A DNA stretch of 64,000 nucleotides from Heterorhizobium halophytocola (GCF_017873095.1 NZ_JAGGJU010000012.1:142584-206583), one strand, 5' to 3'; numbered from the stretch's first letter, positions 26,501-34,650 are shown. Program-made: numbers and translations. Notes: generated by a model from the letters alone, not told the origin.

Positions 26501-26838
26501 GGCGCGGCAAAAAAGCCGCCGAGCGCCGTGGCGGCGACGGCAATGACGACGCTCAGGATTGTTTTGAGAACGTTCTGGCCGGGCACAAGCCGTATGACGA
26601 TGCGGACGCCGGGATGCGGTCTGACCCGGTGCCAGTGGCATTGATCGACCGGCAACACGCCGCGATCGCTGACCATCGTGACCCGGAAACGGCCATGCTG
26701 CTCGACGGGCACATGCGGCAGTGCGATCCCGACAATCTCAAGAAGCGTCAGTCCTGCAGGCACCTCCATGTCGACGCGATGTTGCGACGGATCGAGCAAG
26801 GGCGCGGCAATGACCGGATTGGTCGCGATGGCATTCAT
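23512..26838 (-). CDS. Phage tail tip / host-specificity protein (gpJ-like)
   Basis: The protein has 1108 residues from the ATG at 26838, which overlaps the stop of the NlpC/P60 gene. An early hydrophobic stretch (residues about 90-150, VIAVAATALGGFFAAPLAGA and GLITAGVSIIGNLLV) is followed by NALIPPPS and SYTEIRNDIQYIRAIFTFGYGPVKI, the arrangement seen in TipJ/gpJ-like proteins. The middle part (LNELAGAGRGFPRHDGKQW) fits the phage tail-tip domain that docks to the hub. The C-terminal third contains fibronectin III-like strands (LPGPFTDIVTIVVGM). It should bind the cell surface and hold the fibre. Confidence 0.85.
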   Translation of the reverse strand: MNAIATNPVIAAPLLDPSQHRVDMEVPAGLTLLEIVGIALPHVPVEQHGRFRVTMVSDRGVLPVDQCHWHRVRPHPGVRIVIRLVPGQNVLKTILSVVIAVAATALGGFFAAPLAGALGISTGAAAGLITAGVSIIGNLLVNALIPPPSTKDTKRSNNYRIDGWQNDLRPDAFVPLALGKVRYAPPFGARSYTEIRNDIQYIRAIFTFGYGPVKITDLQIGDTDIDEYDDIQIEIREGYASDGPLTLYNNQVIEESVGAELARPKPRDDAGNIISGDSIEKPVVRTTARNVTHASVIISFPSGLVKLKSDGGKSSRTVDVKIEQRPVNTSNWQTVTTLSLSAKKVEGFFRQYKWKLPARGTYEIRCTRMTDEDTSTSVQSRSIWVVLQSFRPEYPLNFDQPLGLVAIRIKATYQLNGTLDAFNALVSRVCRDYDTASGAWITRETSNPASSMRYVLQSAANAKPTDNAGIDLDSLAEFHDFCRIKDLKYDRVVDTETRLRELLNELAGAGRGFPRHDGKQWGVVIDRPADLVIVDEFSDRNVADFEATRNYIDPPHAFRVTFSDATNDYKTAERIVRWPGYLGPITLTEQLELPGKTDPDEIYIESRRRMYEAIYRPDVYSCMQDTPIAVATRGSKVAASFKTLQSVSSSGRVVSVNGSVIELDEVIEQRSGQAYAIRFRLLDGDDTIGTGITRSIVTLSGASRLLLLSGAGPLPAVGSIILFGPVSAGISELIVTRVEAGDNMASIFKLADASPIIDQLTDAEVAPTWSGVVGSEVETDNSEPPVPLFSGITSGFADTGVNGRITVLIEAGVGPVESDSFEIYHRISGAFAVVAIDASAFEVNIDDYSTGDVVEIKARALSPTGLPGPFTDIVTIVVGMHDEAVPGGIDADTVSLEPLLGGVQIAFETSDSTSTSEVWIYRSDSTLFDPDSDPVGTASVVPSHPYIVTDGDATRKTLLTSGGMPSSAGWTLGAGWSIADGVATHSGGEAGDLSQTLSLTSGVAYRIGFDVTEIISGSIAVLLSGGSSVAGQDRSDVGRFADRITATGGDHGVSFSASSTFEGSIDNAVIYPETATCLAQGTHYYFLRQANDDGIAGPVVGPFAVNIV

Positions 26839-27254
26839 GGTGCCGCCTCCGACAGCTCGCGATGACGGTAGACGCCGACGAGGCGGTTCTGCCAAACGCC
26901 GGTTCGGTAACTTTCGATCTTCACATGATCGAAGGGCACATGCAGCATCAGACCGGGCTGGACGACCAGGCCGACATGCGAAGCCAGCCGCCCGCGACGA
27001 AACAGGGCGACATCGAAGGCGCGCACGAGGCCACCGCCGATTTCATGCCAGACGGGCTTTGCCTGCTCGCCCTGGACAAGCGAGGCGATGTCGGCCTGCT
27101 CTGCAAAATCGACGATGCCGGCATAGGATGGCACGGCGATCGCCCGTTCTTCAGCCAGGGCCAGATGCACAAGGCCCCAGCAGTCCAGGCCGGAGAAGTC
27201 ACGGCCGTGTTCTGCAAAGGCAATCCCGATATAGCGCTCGCTCCAGTGGCTCAT
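26835..27254 (-). CDS. NlpC/P60-family tail-associated peptidase
   Basis: The protein has 139 residues from the ATG at 27254. The NlpC/P60 catalytic Cys is in GLDCWGLVHLAL and the His in RLASHVGLVV, followed by a third polar residue in HVPFDHVKIE. Related proteins in siphophages (gpK-like) help assemble the tail tip and cut peptidoglycan peptide cross-links during DNA entry. The gene overlaps its neighbours by four bases on both sides, which indicates translational coupling. Confidence 0.88.
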   Translation of the reverse strand: MSHWSERYIGIAFAEHGRDFSGLDCWGLVHLALAEERAIAVPSYAGIVDFAEQADIASLVQGEQAKPVWHEIGGGLVRAFDVALFRRGRLASHVGLVVQPGLMLHVPFDHVKIESYRTGVWQNRLVGVYRHRELSEAAP

Positions 27255-27775
27255 CGGTGCAGACCTGGAAAGGCGTCCTTGGTCATCCGCCTGGACGGGC
27301 AATATTCGTCTTCGACATCCTCGCGGGAGAAACTCAGGGTCATCTCGCCGCCCTTTATGTTGTGGGTGGTGATGACCATGCCGGTCCATTCGGCCTCGAT
27401 CAGATCGGGGGAACTGGCAAGCACGACGGCGATCGAGATCGATGGCCGATCGGTAATCGAGCGGGCTACCTCGGCCATTCCGTTATCGACGATCTCCAGC
27501 ACGATCTGTCCCTCGGCCGGCGCGTCTTCGAGATCGGACGGCCGGTTGGCCGAGGCAAGAACAAAGAGAAAAGGATCGGCGTCCGGATTGGCGGTCAGCC
27601 AGTGCGACCTGGTGCAGTAGCTGAGTGGGTCAGTCGACAGGCGTTCCGTCGGATCGGTGGAAAGCCGCAGTGGCTTTTCGAGGTCCTCGTGCTCGATCAG
27701 GATTAGGACAACATAGGTTTCGTCGGTGATCTGCTGATCATTGGCCGTGCGCGCATTGAGCGAGATCCGCCTCAT
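27251..27775 (-). CDS. DUF1833 tail protein
   Basis: The protein has 174 residues from the ATG at 27775 (MRRISLNARTAND), with GAGG seven bases before it. The text VVLILIEHEDLEKPLRLSTDP and FLFVLASANRPSDLE, with the ending HNIKGGEMTLSFSREDVEDE, match the DUF1833 family found between the tape measure and NlpC/P60 genes of lambda-like and Mu-like siphophages. It occupies the place of lambda gpL and is likely part of the tail tip complex. Confidence 0.8.
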   Translation of the reverse strand: MRRISLNARTANDQQITDETYVVLILIEHEDLEKPLRLSTDPTERLSTDPLSYCTRSHWLTANPDADPFLFVLASANRPSDLEDAPAEGQIVLEIVDNGMAEVARSITDRPSISIAVVLASSPDLIEAEWTGMVITTHNIKGGEMTLSFSREDVEDEYCPSRRMTKDAFPGLHR

Positions 27776-27832
27776 GGGAGAACCTCGCGATGGCAAAAGC
27801 CGGAAGCGGAGTAGTGAGGTTTGATAGACATG

Positions 27833-27874
27833 CGGCCAATCAACAGAAGCGTCGGAATGCCGACTGATTGGCCG
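27833..27874. repeat. Nested inverted repeat in the tail module
   Basis: CGGCCAATCA at 27833-27842 pairs perfectly with TGATTGGCCG at 27865-27874. Inside it GTCGG and CCGAC (27851-27855 and 27860-27864) form a second stem around AATG. The element lies in a 210-base gap without a gene between 27775 and 27987, so the structure is not explained by coding constraints. Confidence 0.75.
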
Positions 27875-27892
27875 ATCCTCACCCGCGCCAGG

Positions 27893-27916
27893 GCAAAGAA
27901 AAACCCGAAAGGGTTA
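27893..27916 (-). terminator. Short terminator-like hairpin
   Basis: On the minus strand AACCC-TTTC-GGGTT is followed by TTTCTTT. It lies after the gene at 27987-28406 and before DUF1833, so it may attenuate transcription inside the tail operon. Confidence 0.55.
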
Positions 27917-27986
27917 TCGGGCTAAGTTTGGAAATCCTCTGTGGGAGACCTTCTTCATACACTCCCTCGCTGCGTCTCACCAGTCC

Positions 27987-28406
27987 TCACGGCATCACCT
28001 CGACGCTAAAGGCGATCCGGAAATATACCCCCTTGATGCTCTCCGAGGGCATCGCCTGACCGAACAGGCAGAGCCATTCACCGGCAATCAGCAAGGGCGT
28101 TCCGTCGCCGGCAAGCAGCGGTCCGCCATCGCTTGCCAGCAGTGCCCATCCGTCCGTGGTCGGGTCTGGCATCAGGAATGGCCTCGATCCCCCTGCCGTC
28201 GTGTCATCATAGAAATTGTCGAAGATAGCCTTGCCGTTGCGATCGACGAAGATCGACAGGGAAACGGGCTTGCTGACCGAGGAAAACCGCCGGCGCGTGC
28301 GCATCGGCCCTGAACCTTGTTGCGTGGAGAGCCGACCGTCATTGCGTCCCGCCTTCCAGGTGTCACGCTCTGGGCGCGGAAGTTCGGATGGCCATGTGAG
28401 GGTCAC
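27987..28406 (-). CDS. Phage tail protein of unknown function
   Basis: This 139-residue protein starts at a GTG at 28406 whose GTGA overlaps the tape-measure stop; GAGGA lies about ten bases upstream. Residues 45-110 include FVDRNGKAIFDNFYDDTTAGG and two repeats of a LLA..DGTPLL type. The position directly after the tape measure matches lambda gpM, and the length is similar (gpM has 109 residues), so a tail-tip role is likely. No family was recognised from the sequence alone. Confidence 0.7.
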   Translation of the reverse strand: MTLTWPSELPRPERDTWKAGRNDGRLSTQQGSGPMRTRRRFSSVSKPVSLSIFVDRNGKAIFDNFYDDTTAGGSRPFLMPDPTTDGWALLASDGGPLLAGDGTPLLIAGEWLCLFGQAMPSESIKGVYFRIAFSVEVMP

Positions 28407-31400
28407 CGCACGGTTCCTCGCGGCTTCACACCGTAGCTCTTCTCAAGGACGTTCCGCGCGCCTCCGCCCTTCTTGGAGAGCGCGCTGCCGACCTGGTCGG
28501 AGATCACGAAGCTGATCTGACGGCCGCCGCGCTCGTCGGTCGTTTCCTCGGCCTGCACGTCCGCCTGGGCGTAATTGTTGATGGCGATAGAAATGCCGGT
28601 TTCACCACGCCCGACCGCATTGCCCTTAGCCGCGCGCCCGGAATAGATCGGCGCGACAGTCATGCCGCCGACGCCGCCCTTGGCATAACCACCCTTGCCG
28701 AGACGCATGGCCTCGACGACAGCCGGACCGCCAGCGCGTGCCACGTCCTGCTGGCTCCAGATTACTTCGCCTTTGTGGGCGAGCCCGGCGATCTGATGAA
28801 CGCCGCCGGGGCCCGTGTAGCCGCCAGTATCAAACAGGCCGGTGATTGCCCCGGAGGCAGCTTGCGTCCATTGGCTTGTGCCGAACCCGAAGAGGCTGGA
28901 CAGCAAACCGCCGATCCCGCCGCCCGACGTGGTGTTCGACCCGATATTGGTGAGCGCATTGCCGAAGCTGCCGAGGCCCGAACCCAGGGTGCCCAGCCCT
29001 TGCGTTGCAGTACCCGTCTTGCTGGTGAACTGTTCGAGGGCTGCCGCCGCTGAGGCATAGCGGCCGGACGCATTGTCCATGCCGAAGGGGTTTGCGGCCG
29101 ACCATCCGCGCGGCCGCTCGAAACCACCAAAGGCTCCGACGGCGCTTTTCAGGTCCGTCGAATTCAAGAGGGCTTTGAGCGCGCCGTTTTCGGAGCCCAG
29201 CAATTCCTTCCAGGCAAAGTTCAGCTGGCCGTTCACATCGCCGAGGTTCTGGCGGCCGCCAAGCGCGTCCAGCAGCGCCGGTGCCCGGTCATTCCACTGG
29301 AACAGACCGAGCGCCTTGCCGCCATCGCCGGCAGCCGTTGGATTGAAGGCGCTCTCGGCATTGGCATGCCCGAGGATGGCGGCAATCTGGAAGTCCTTCA
29401 GCTTCTGGCCATTGACCGTTTTGCCCGCGAAGAAATTCCATACCTGGCTCTGGATGTCCGCCGATCCACCAAGGCTGGTCGTGCCGTTCTGATTGGCGGC
29501 GCCGAGGCCCGATGACAGCAGCCCTCCGGCCGCGCTGACGCCGCCGTTGATCATCACCGTGCCGGCTGTCACCGCCATCGAGCTGGTATCGAGACCACCG
29601 CCCAAAAGCTTCGAGAAGAAGCCGGAGACACCGCCGGCATCCGACAGCGTCGGCAGGTTCGAGCCATAAAGCGCGTTCTTCAATGGATTGGCACCGCCGA
29701 GTGACAGAAGGTTTTTTTGAAGATCTTTCAAAATGCCGTCAAAGGCGCTTTCCAGATCGCCATCGCTGATCGCGCCGAAGATGCTGTCGATCGCGTTTTT
29801 CCCGACCTCCTGGACGTCGGACCATGCGGCCTGCTGGCGCTTCAGCTCGGTCGTCACGTCGGCAGCAAGCGCCGCATTGCGCTGGATCTGGCGCCCGATA
29901 GCGCTCTCCTGGTCGATACCCTGGTCGCGCAAAGTCTTTTGCGCCTCGAAAACGGCTCGGATCCGGCTCTGCGCAGCTTCGCTCTGGCCGAGCAATCCAA
30001 TCTCCTGGCGAAGGCCGGTCAGGGTGTCGTCCTGTGAGCGAAGGATCGTCTGGGCCTTCTGCAACTCCGCCAGCTTCCCGTATTCGGCCGCCTTCTGTTT
30101 GATCAGCGCGAGCTCGGCCTGGTCGACCGGAATATTGTTCTTGCGAGCTTCTTCCTTCAGCTCATTGATGAGCCTGAACTCCATGCGCAGGCGTTCCTGC
30201 TCGGATGTCGTTTTTCCGATCAGCGAGATCTCCAGCTGCTGACCGGCCAGTGTCTGGTCGAGAGAACGCTTGCGCTCGTCCTGGGCATCCTTCAGCGCCT
30301 TTTCGGCCTGTGTCTGCGCCAAGGTGCCGGCGGCCTCGATGCGCTGCCGGCGCTGTTGCGGTGTTTCGCTGTCATCATAGCGGGCGGCTTCCGACCGGCG
30401 CGCGGCATCCGCTTTCTCGGCCGGCGAGCGAGCGGCCAGTCCCGCCAGCTGCGCGTCGAGCGCTTCCTGCGCCCGGCGCGCAGCAACCGCCTGCCTTGAA
30501 AGGAAAAGGGCGTACTCGCCCATGTCACTGCGGTTAGTGGTCCCTTGCGACAACAGCATGCCGTTCGCGCCGCGGTCATTGAACAGTGCCCGCCGGATCC
30601 TCTCCAGGTCTTCCAGGGCTTTTGTAGCTTGGCGATACTCGGCAACCAGTTTGGCCAGTTCGTCCGCTTGTTTGGCATATTCCGGATCGAGCTGCGCGAT
30701 GCGGTAAATGCTGTCGTAGAAGGCTTCGAAGTCGGGCTTGCCGAGCTTGGCCTCGGCGCGCAGGCGCTTCAGTGCTTCTTCAAAGGGTGCAAAATCACCA
30801 TCGACCTTGAGATCCGCACCGCCGGCGGTTCCCCCGCGTGCTCGACGCAGGACAGTACCGACAGAGCCGAAGAGATCGTATTGGGCGGCGTTCGTTGCGG
30901 TGGTCAGGCTTCTCAAGTCGGAGCTGGTATTAAAGGCCAGGATGCCAGTGCTCTCCGCGCCATATCCCTTCGCCGCCTTGACCAGAGAGCCGTAGCGCTC
31001 CTCCAGTTTTTTCAGGAGATCTTCGTGGTCCTTGAGAACGTCCTCCAGCTTGCGGACATCCTTTTCCGCCAACAGCAGGCCCGCGCCGAAATGGATTGCG
31101 GCAGCCGTCACCGCCGTCAGTCCGATCGTTGTCAGCGACAGCGGATTTGCGATCGTGGCAAAGCCTGCAGCGAGCGTCGCGAAGGCGCCTTTGATGCTCT
31201 GGCCGCCAAGAGCCTGGGCGAGTTGCGGCCCTTGCTGGAGGCCGACCATCGGCGCGCTCAGAAACGGCGCCGTCTGAAAGATGTCGAACAGCTGATAACC
31301 GACATTGGCCGGGTTGCTCTGGTTGCCGAAAGTTCCACTCGGTCTACCCGGTGGCTGGTGAAGTCCCTTCAGCACCGCAATATTGGCAAGGGCTGCCTGC

Positions 31401-31762
31401 CGCTGCCGGCTGATCGCCGCCGTCATCTCATCGATGCCAAGCGCGCCTTGCGCATTGGCCGTGCGGATCTCGGTCAAGGCCGACTTGTATTGCTGGATGA
31501 CGGCAAAGACCGGATTGTATTTGGCTCGCAGGCGATCGAGCGCCAGGCCTTCGTCGGCCAGCGCCCCCCGCCATTCCCGAAGGTTCTGATTGGCGGCACC
31601 CGAATGCAGGCCGGTCGACGTTTCGATCAGGCGCTGCAGCTTGGTCGTCGCCACAGTCGAGCTGTCGCCAATACCGCCGATCGCGCTTGCTGCCTGCTGA
31701 CTGCCGGTGACCGCCTGGGAGGCATCGACCTCGACCTTCGCGGAGATTTTCAACGGTGCCAT
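28403..31762 (-). CDS. Tail tape measure protein with a lysozyme-like domain
   Basis: The protein has 1119 residues from the ATG at 31762 (MAPLKISAKVEVDASQAV), whose first base is the last base of the preceding stop (TGATG). It is mainly helical, with long heptad-like stretches (residues about 380-640) and hydrophobic segments (GLLLAEKDV region, residues about 220-240), as expected for a tape measure that sets tail length. Near residues 830-970 a phage-tail-lysozyme-type domain is visible: FQIAAILGHANAESAFNPTA and GGKALGLFQWNDRAPALLDA, with Glu as the likely catalytic acid. The C-terminal QIAGLAHKGEVIWSQQDVARAGG is typical of tape measure ends. Confidence 0.92.
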   Translation of the reverse strand: MAPLKISAKVEVDASQAVTGSQQAASAIGGIGDSSTVATTKLQRLIETSTGLHSGAANQNLREWRGALADEGLALDRLRAKYNPVFAVIQQYKSALTEIRTANAQGALGIDEMTAAISRQRQAALANIAVLKGLHQPPGRPSGTFGNQSNPANVGYQLFDIFQTAPFLSAPMVGLQQGPQLAQALGGQSIKGAFATLAAGFATIANPLSLTTIGLTAVTAAAIHFGAGLLLAEKDVRKLEDVLKDHEDLLKKLEERYGSLVKAAKGYGAESTGILAFNTSSDLRSLTTATNAAQYDLFGSVGTVLRRARGGTAGGADLKVDGDFAPFEEALKRLRAEAKLGKPDFEAFYDSIYRIAQLDPEYAKQADELAKLVAEYRQATKALEDLERIRRALFNDRGANGMLLSQGTTNRSDMGEYALFLSRQAVAARRAQEALDAQLAGLAARSPAEKADAARRSEAARYDDSETPQQRRQRIEAAGTLAQTQAEKALKDAQDERKRSLDQTLAGQQLEISLIGKTTSEQERLRMEFRLINELKEEARKNNIPVDQAELALIKQKAAEYGKLAELQKAQTILRSQDDTLTGLRQEIGLLGQSEAAQSRIRAVFEAQKTLRDQGIDQESAIGRQIQRNAALAADVTTELKRQQAAWSDVQEVGKNAIDSIFGAISDGDLESAFDGILKDLQKNLLSLGGANPLKNALYGSNLPTLSDAGGVSGFFSKLLGGGLDTSSMAVTAGTVMINGGVSAAGGLLSSGLGAANQNGTTSLGGSADIQSQVWNFFAGKTVNGQKLKDFQIAAILGHANAESAFNPTAAGDGGKALGLFQWNDRAPALLDALGGRQNLGDVNGQLNFAWKELLGSENGALKALLNSTDLKSAVGAFGGFERPRGWSAANPFGMDNASGRYASAAAALEQFTSKTGTATQGLGTLGSGLGSFGNALTNIGSNTTSGGGIGGLLSSLFGFGTSQWTQAASGAITGLFDTGGYTGPGGVHQIAGLAHKGEVIWSQQDVARAGGPAVVEAMRLGKGGYAKGGVGGMTVAPIYSGRAAKGNAVGRGETGISIAINNYAQADVQAEETTDERGGRQISFVISDQVGSALSKKGGGARNVLEKSYGVKPRGTVR

Positions 31763-32537
31763 CAGTCGACCTCGTTCAGGATTTCGAGCGCCGCACCTTC
31801 CATGGCCTGCAGGTCCACCATCAGGGCCGGCGTGATATCGGTGCCGGTCAAGGCAATGGGCAGAGCCGCATAGTCGAGCCCGATCCAGAGAAGTCCGGCC
31901 ATCGTCGAGGTGACGCGCCACTGCGTCTGACAGGCAAGGAAAGCGGAAAAGCTCGGCCAGTTGATCGACATGATCTCGAATGCATCCTCGTCTTCACCAG
32001 CAGGGGCAATGTAACGGACGCCAAGCTTTGCGAACTGTGCGGCGACGTCCGGATCGGCACCAGCGGCCCGTGTTCTGTCCGATCGGCCGCGCCGCGCCGC
32101 TGCCCAGGCGCCGGCGGCCGCCTTCAGTTTCCCAGGCGGGCCTTGTCCTCGCCGATTGCCTCGCGGTACGCCCGGGCAATACCCTTGCGGATATGATCGC
32201 GTCGAAGAACCAGGCCAAGCGCCGTCTTCGAGAACGGCAACTCCTGATCGTCGGCATCAACGATGCCGCGCCAGCCGAGGATGACGCGGGCAAACGAAGC
32301 GTCGTCGAAGGCATCGAGCTCTTTCTTCACCGCCCTCAGATTGGCCTCACTAGAGTTGGCAATGGCTCTGTCCAGAATGGCCTGCCGCGCTTCGTCCTGG
32401 GCCTTGGTCTCGTCGCGGCTCATCAGCTCGAGCCTGATCTCGAACTCGTATTCGACCATCTGGCCGACCTTTGCCGGCGACGGTTCCTCGACCGTGACCG
32501 GCCACCAGCAGATGAGTTGATCGACGACTTTGAACAT
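31762..32537 (-). CDS. Tail assembly chaperone GT, made by -1 frameshift (DUF1799 part)
   Basis: This is the predicted 258-residue fusion of the G-like protein with a second frame. The second frame begins at the slippery heptamer (32127-32133), continues as LKAAAGAWAAARRG, and carries the DUF1799 domain (MSINWPSFSAFLACQTQWRV ending in LEILNEVD). The frame has no ATG, GTG or TTG between the G stop and an ATG at 31971, and the part before that ATG (ADPDVAAQFAKLGVRYIAPA) looks coding, so a frameshift is the simplest reading. A short product from 31971 (69 residues) is the alternative. In lambda, gpGT recruits the tube protein to the tape measure. Its stop overlaps the tape measure start. Confidence 0.72.
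32124..32537 (-). CDS. Tail assembly chaperone G-like protein
   Basis: This 137-residue acidic protein starts at the ATG at 32537 and ends ...ARLGN with TGA directly after the slippery site. Central text reads EYEFEIRLELMSRDETKAQDE and KKELDAFDDASFARVILGWRGIVD, a pattern typical of tail chaperones between the tube protein and the tape measure. It corresponds by position to lambda gpG. It is the terminated product; the frameshifted form is listed separately. Confidence 0.8.
   Translation of the reverse strand: MFKVVDQLICWWPVTVEEPSPAKVGQMVEYEFEIRLELMSRDETKAQDEARQAILDRAIANSSEANLRAVKKELDAFDDASFARVILGWRGIVDADDQELPFSKTALGLVLRRDHIRKGIARAYREAIGEDKARLGN
32127..32133 (-). promoter_or_regulatory. Slippery heptamer GGGAAAC for -1 frameshifting
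   Basis: On the minus strand the last codons of the G-like gene are CTG GGA AAC TGA. The bases G GGA AAC form a canonical X-XXY-YYZ heptamer; slipping back one base gives GGG AAA, followed by CTG AAG in the frame of the DUF1799 protein. Lambda uses G GGA AAG at the same place. The fused length (777 bases counting the repeated base) is an exact multiple of three. Confidence 0.82.
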
Positions 32538-32569
32538 GCGGACTTGTCCTTTGACCGTGCGGTCAGCGA

Positions 32570-33496
32570 TCAGCTGACGATGGTGGTGAACTCGTCGCTG
32601 CCTTCGGTGGTGAACATGAGCGGCAGCGTGTTGTTGATGATCTTCTGGCTATCGCCATAGGTGACGCGTCCGACCTGGACCGCGTCGGCGCTGAAGGCGA
32701 CCCTGTTGCCGGCCACCTTCCCATGCTGGGCGGCAAGCGCGCCGACCTCATGTGCCTCGGCCTTGGTGAACCAGTCGATCTCGGAGAGCGCCGTTGCCTC
32801 CATGACCGCCTGGCCGGTCATCATCCGATCGACCTGCTGGATGTTTTCCGCACCAATGAGGAAGCGGGGCTCGATCTGGTTTGCGAGATCCATGGTGAGA
32901 CCTTCGCAGGCACCGGCATAGCCATGCAGGGCAAATGTCGTGTTCGCCTTGGAGACGGGAACCGGCTTGACGAATTTGGACAGACTGACCGCCGGCAGCG
33001 CCGTGTCGGTGATCGTGCCGAGCAGCCCGGTGAAGGTGTAGGCAAAGCGCGGGATCTGTTTCGGCGTCAGGTTGATGGTGTAGGTACCGCGTACGCCCAG
33101 CAGAACGTGGTTGACGCGGTCCATGTTGAAATAGATCGACCCGCTCTCGAAGCCCGCGCTCACCGGCGTGTAGCGCACGTCGACGTCTTCGGTGATGACT
33201 TCGGCCATGCCGCACATCCGGTGCAGTACGCCCCAGGCGGGCACGTCGCCGGCGGCACCCGCGCCGGCGATCTCGACTTCGCCGGAGAGCGTCGCGTAGG
33301 ATCCCACCAGGAAGACGCCCTGATGGCCCATATACGGCACGACCAGGTCGCGGCTGACTTCCTCGCCGGCAAGCGGCGTGAACGTCACATTGGTCATCTG
33401 CATGGCATTGGCGGCCCCCGTCGGGGCAGCGTCGGTGCCATAGGTGGCTTCGATCTTGGCAAGGATCGCGCGGTTGCGCAAAAAGCGAGTGGTCAT
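32570..33496 (-). CDS. Major tail tube protein
   Basis: The 308-residue protein starts at the ATG at 33496, overlapping the preceding small gene's stop. The N-terminus AKIEATYGTDAAPTGAANAMQ and the regular alternation of short beta strands fit phage tail tube proteins of siphophages. It is followed by the G/GT chaperones and tape measure, the conserved order. A C-terminal section (SADAVQVGRVTYGDSQKI) ends with FTTIVS. No contractile sheath gene is present nearby, which supports a non-contractile tail. Confidence 0.85.
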   Translation of the reverse strand: MTTRFLRNRAILAKIEATYGTDAAPTGAANAMQMTNVTFTPLAGEEVSRDLVVPYMGHQGVFLVGSYATLSGEVEIAGAGAAGDVPAWGVLHRMCGMAEVITEDVDVRYTPVSAGFESGSIYFNMDRVNHVLLGVRGTYTINLTPKQIPRFAYTFTGLLGTITDTALPAVSLSKFVKPVPVSKANTTFALHGYAGACEGLTMDLANQIEPRFLIGAENIQQVDRMMTGQAVMEATALSEIDWFTKAEAHEVGALAAQHGKVAGNRVAFSADAVQVGRVTYGDSQKIINNTLPLMFTTEGSDEFTTIVS

Positions 33497-33669
33497 GCCT
33501 TGTCACCTTCTGTCTGAGGGGAGGCCTTTGCGGCAACCTTGTCGGAAGCGGCGGTCTTTGCCGGCGCGCTCGACTTCGTCGTCTTGGTGGGCTTGAAGCC
33601 GGTCCCTTCGACCTGCGTCAGCTCTCCGTTCTTCTGGCGTGTGTAGCGTCCACCGGCGATCGGTCTCAT
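33493..33669 (-). CDS. Small basic tail-module protein
   Basis: A 58-residue protein starts at the ATG at 33669 with GGAGAG eight bases upstream; its TGA overlaps the ATG of the tube protein. It opens MRPIAGGRYTRQKNGELTQVEGTGF in two pieces and then becomes Lys/Thr/Ala-rich and disordered. The coupling at both ends supports a real gene. I do not recognise a family. Confidence 0.7.
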   Translation of the reverse strand: MRPIAGGRYTRQKNGELTQVEGTGFKPTKTTKSSAPAKTAASDKVAAKASPQTEGDKA

Positions 33670-33672
33670 GGT

Positions 33673-34092
33673 TCAGCTCTCCTGCAGGTAGGTGGCGGTG
33701 CGGTAGATGTCCTCGAACCAGACCGTGCCGCCGATCGCCTGCTGCAATTCGCCGGCATGATGTTCGAGCGGCTCGGTATCGCCACCGGGCTGGAAGCCGA
33801 TCAGCTGGGCGCGGACATAGGCTTTCAACGCCTCGATGTCGGCGGCAGCTGCCGCATTGTTGGTGGCCGAAAGGTTGCTGGCGACAATGACCACGCCGAT
33901 CTCGATTTCCGATCGCTGGAGAACACGGCCGGTCGCCCGTTCGTTCGGCAGCGACTGATCGGCGGCGACATAGACGAAGGCGGCCGGCGACGTTGTTGGC
34001 CGATCCTTGACGTTGGCCAGATCCCCCGCGCCACCGACCATCCGAAACGGCGTGCCGCTTTCCAGCAGCTTGTCGATCATCGCCTGGATCAT
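33673..34092 (-). CDS. Tail terminator protein (Gp37-like)
   Basis: The protein has 139 residues from the ATG at 34092, with GGAGG seven bases before it. It opens MIQAMIDKLLESGTPFRMVGGAGDLA and contains SEIEIGVVIVASNLS, followed by IEALKAYVRAQLIGFQP and ends with VWFEDIYRTATYLQ. This alpha/beta arrangement and position before the tube protein fit the tail terminator family that includes Mu-like gp37. It probably caps the tube and joins it to the head. Confidence 0.72.
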   Translation of the reverse strand: MIQAMIDKLLESGTPFRMVGGAGDLANVKDRPTTSPAAFVYVAADQSLPNERATGRVLQRSEIEIGVVIVASNLSATNNAAAAADIEALKAYVRAQLIGFQPGGDTEPLEHHAGELQQAIGGTVWFEDIYRTATYLQES

Positions 34093-34649
34093 CGGCCAGC
34101 CTCCAGCCAATCCTTGCCGATCTCCTGGATCTCGGTGATGTCGGCTTCGGAAAATCCGAGATAGGGTCGCGCCGGTATGCGCACGACGTGCTTGCCAATG
34201 GTCACCGGCCTGGTGACTGCGCCTTTGGTTCCGGCTTTCACAAACCGGTTGCGACCGCGGATCCGTTTAAAGTGGCTTTTCTGGCTGCGCGCGAACTGCT
34301 CGATATCGGCGCCGAACTGATGCGGGCCGGCATAGATGAGATTGGTGCCGACCTCGGCCGTGGTCTCGGTCGCATGGGTCGTCAGGCTGGAATAGAGGCG
34401 GTTTGTGACCCGCAGCATATTGTTCGTGCCGCGGCGCCGGCGCCCGATCCGGCGGTTGGCGGTTCGCCGGGACAGCGCCGGCCACTTGGCGCCGCCCGGT
34501 CCCGTCTCCCGCTCGAACCGACGCTGGGTCGATGTCAGGAGATAGCCAGCGATCGACGCCATCAGCTCGCCTGGATGGCGCGCCTGGCGGATCAGGTTGA
34601 CGATGAAGGGCGAGGTCTTGTCGTCGAGGCTGATCAGCGCGCCGGGCAT
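34089..34649 (-). CDS. Phage virion morphogenesis (tail completion) protein, Mu gpG-like
   Basis: This 186-residue basic protein has the family traits: an early helix, then STQRRFERETGPGGAKWPALS, RRRGTNNMLRVTNRLYSSL, and a C-terminal RIPARPYLGFSEADITEI. The motif in which RPYLG(F/L)S is followed by acidic residues is typical of the Mu gpG / virion morphogenesis family. It overlaps the terminator gene by four bases. Confidence 0.9.
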   Translation of the reverse strand: MPGALISLDDKTSPFIVNLIRQARHPGELMASIAGYLLTSTQRRFERETGPGGAKWPALSRRTANRRIGRRRRGTNNMLRVTNRLYSSLTTHATETTAEVGTNLIYAGPHQFGADIEQFARSQKSHFKRIRGRNRFVKAGTKGAVTRPVTIGKHVVRIPARPYLGFSEADITEIQEIGKDWLEAGR

Positions 34650-34650
34650 C

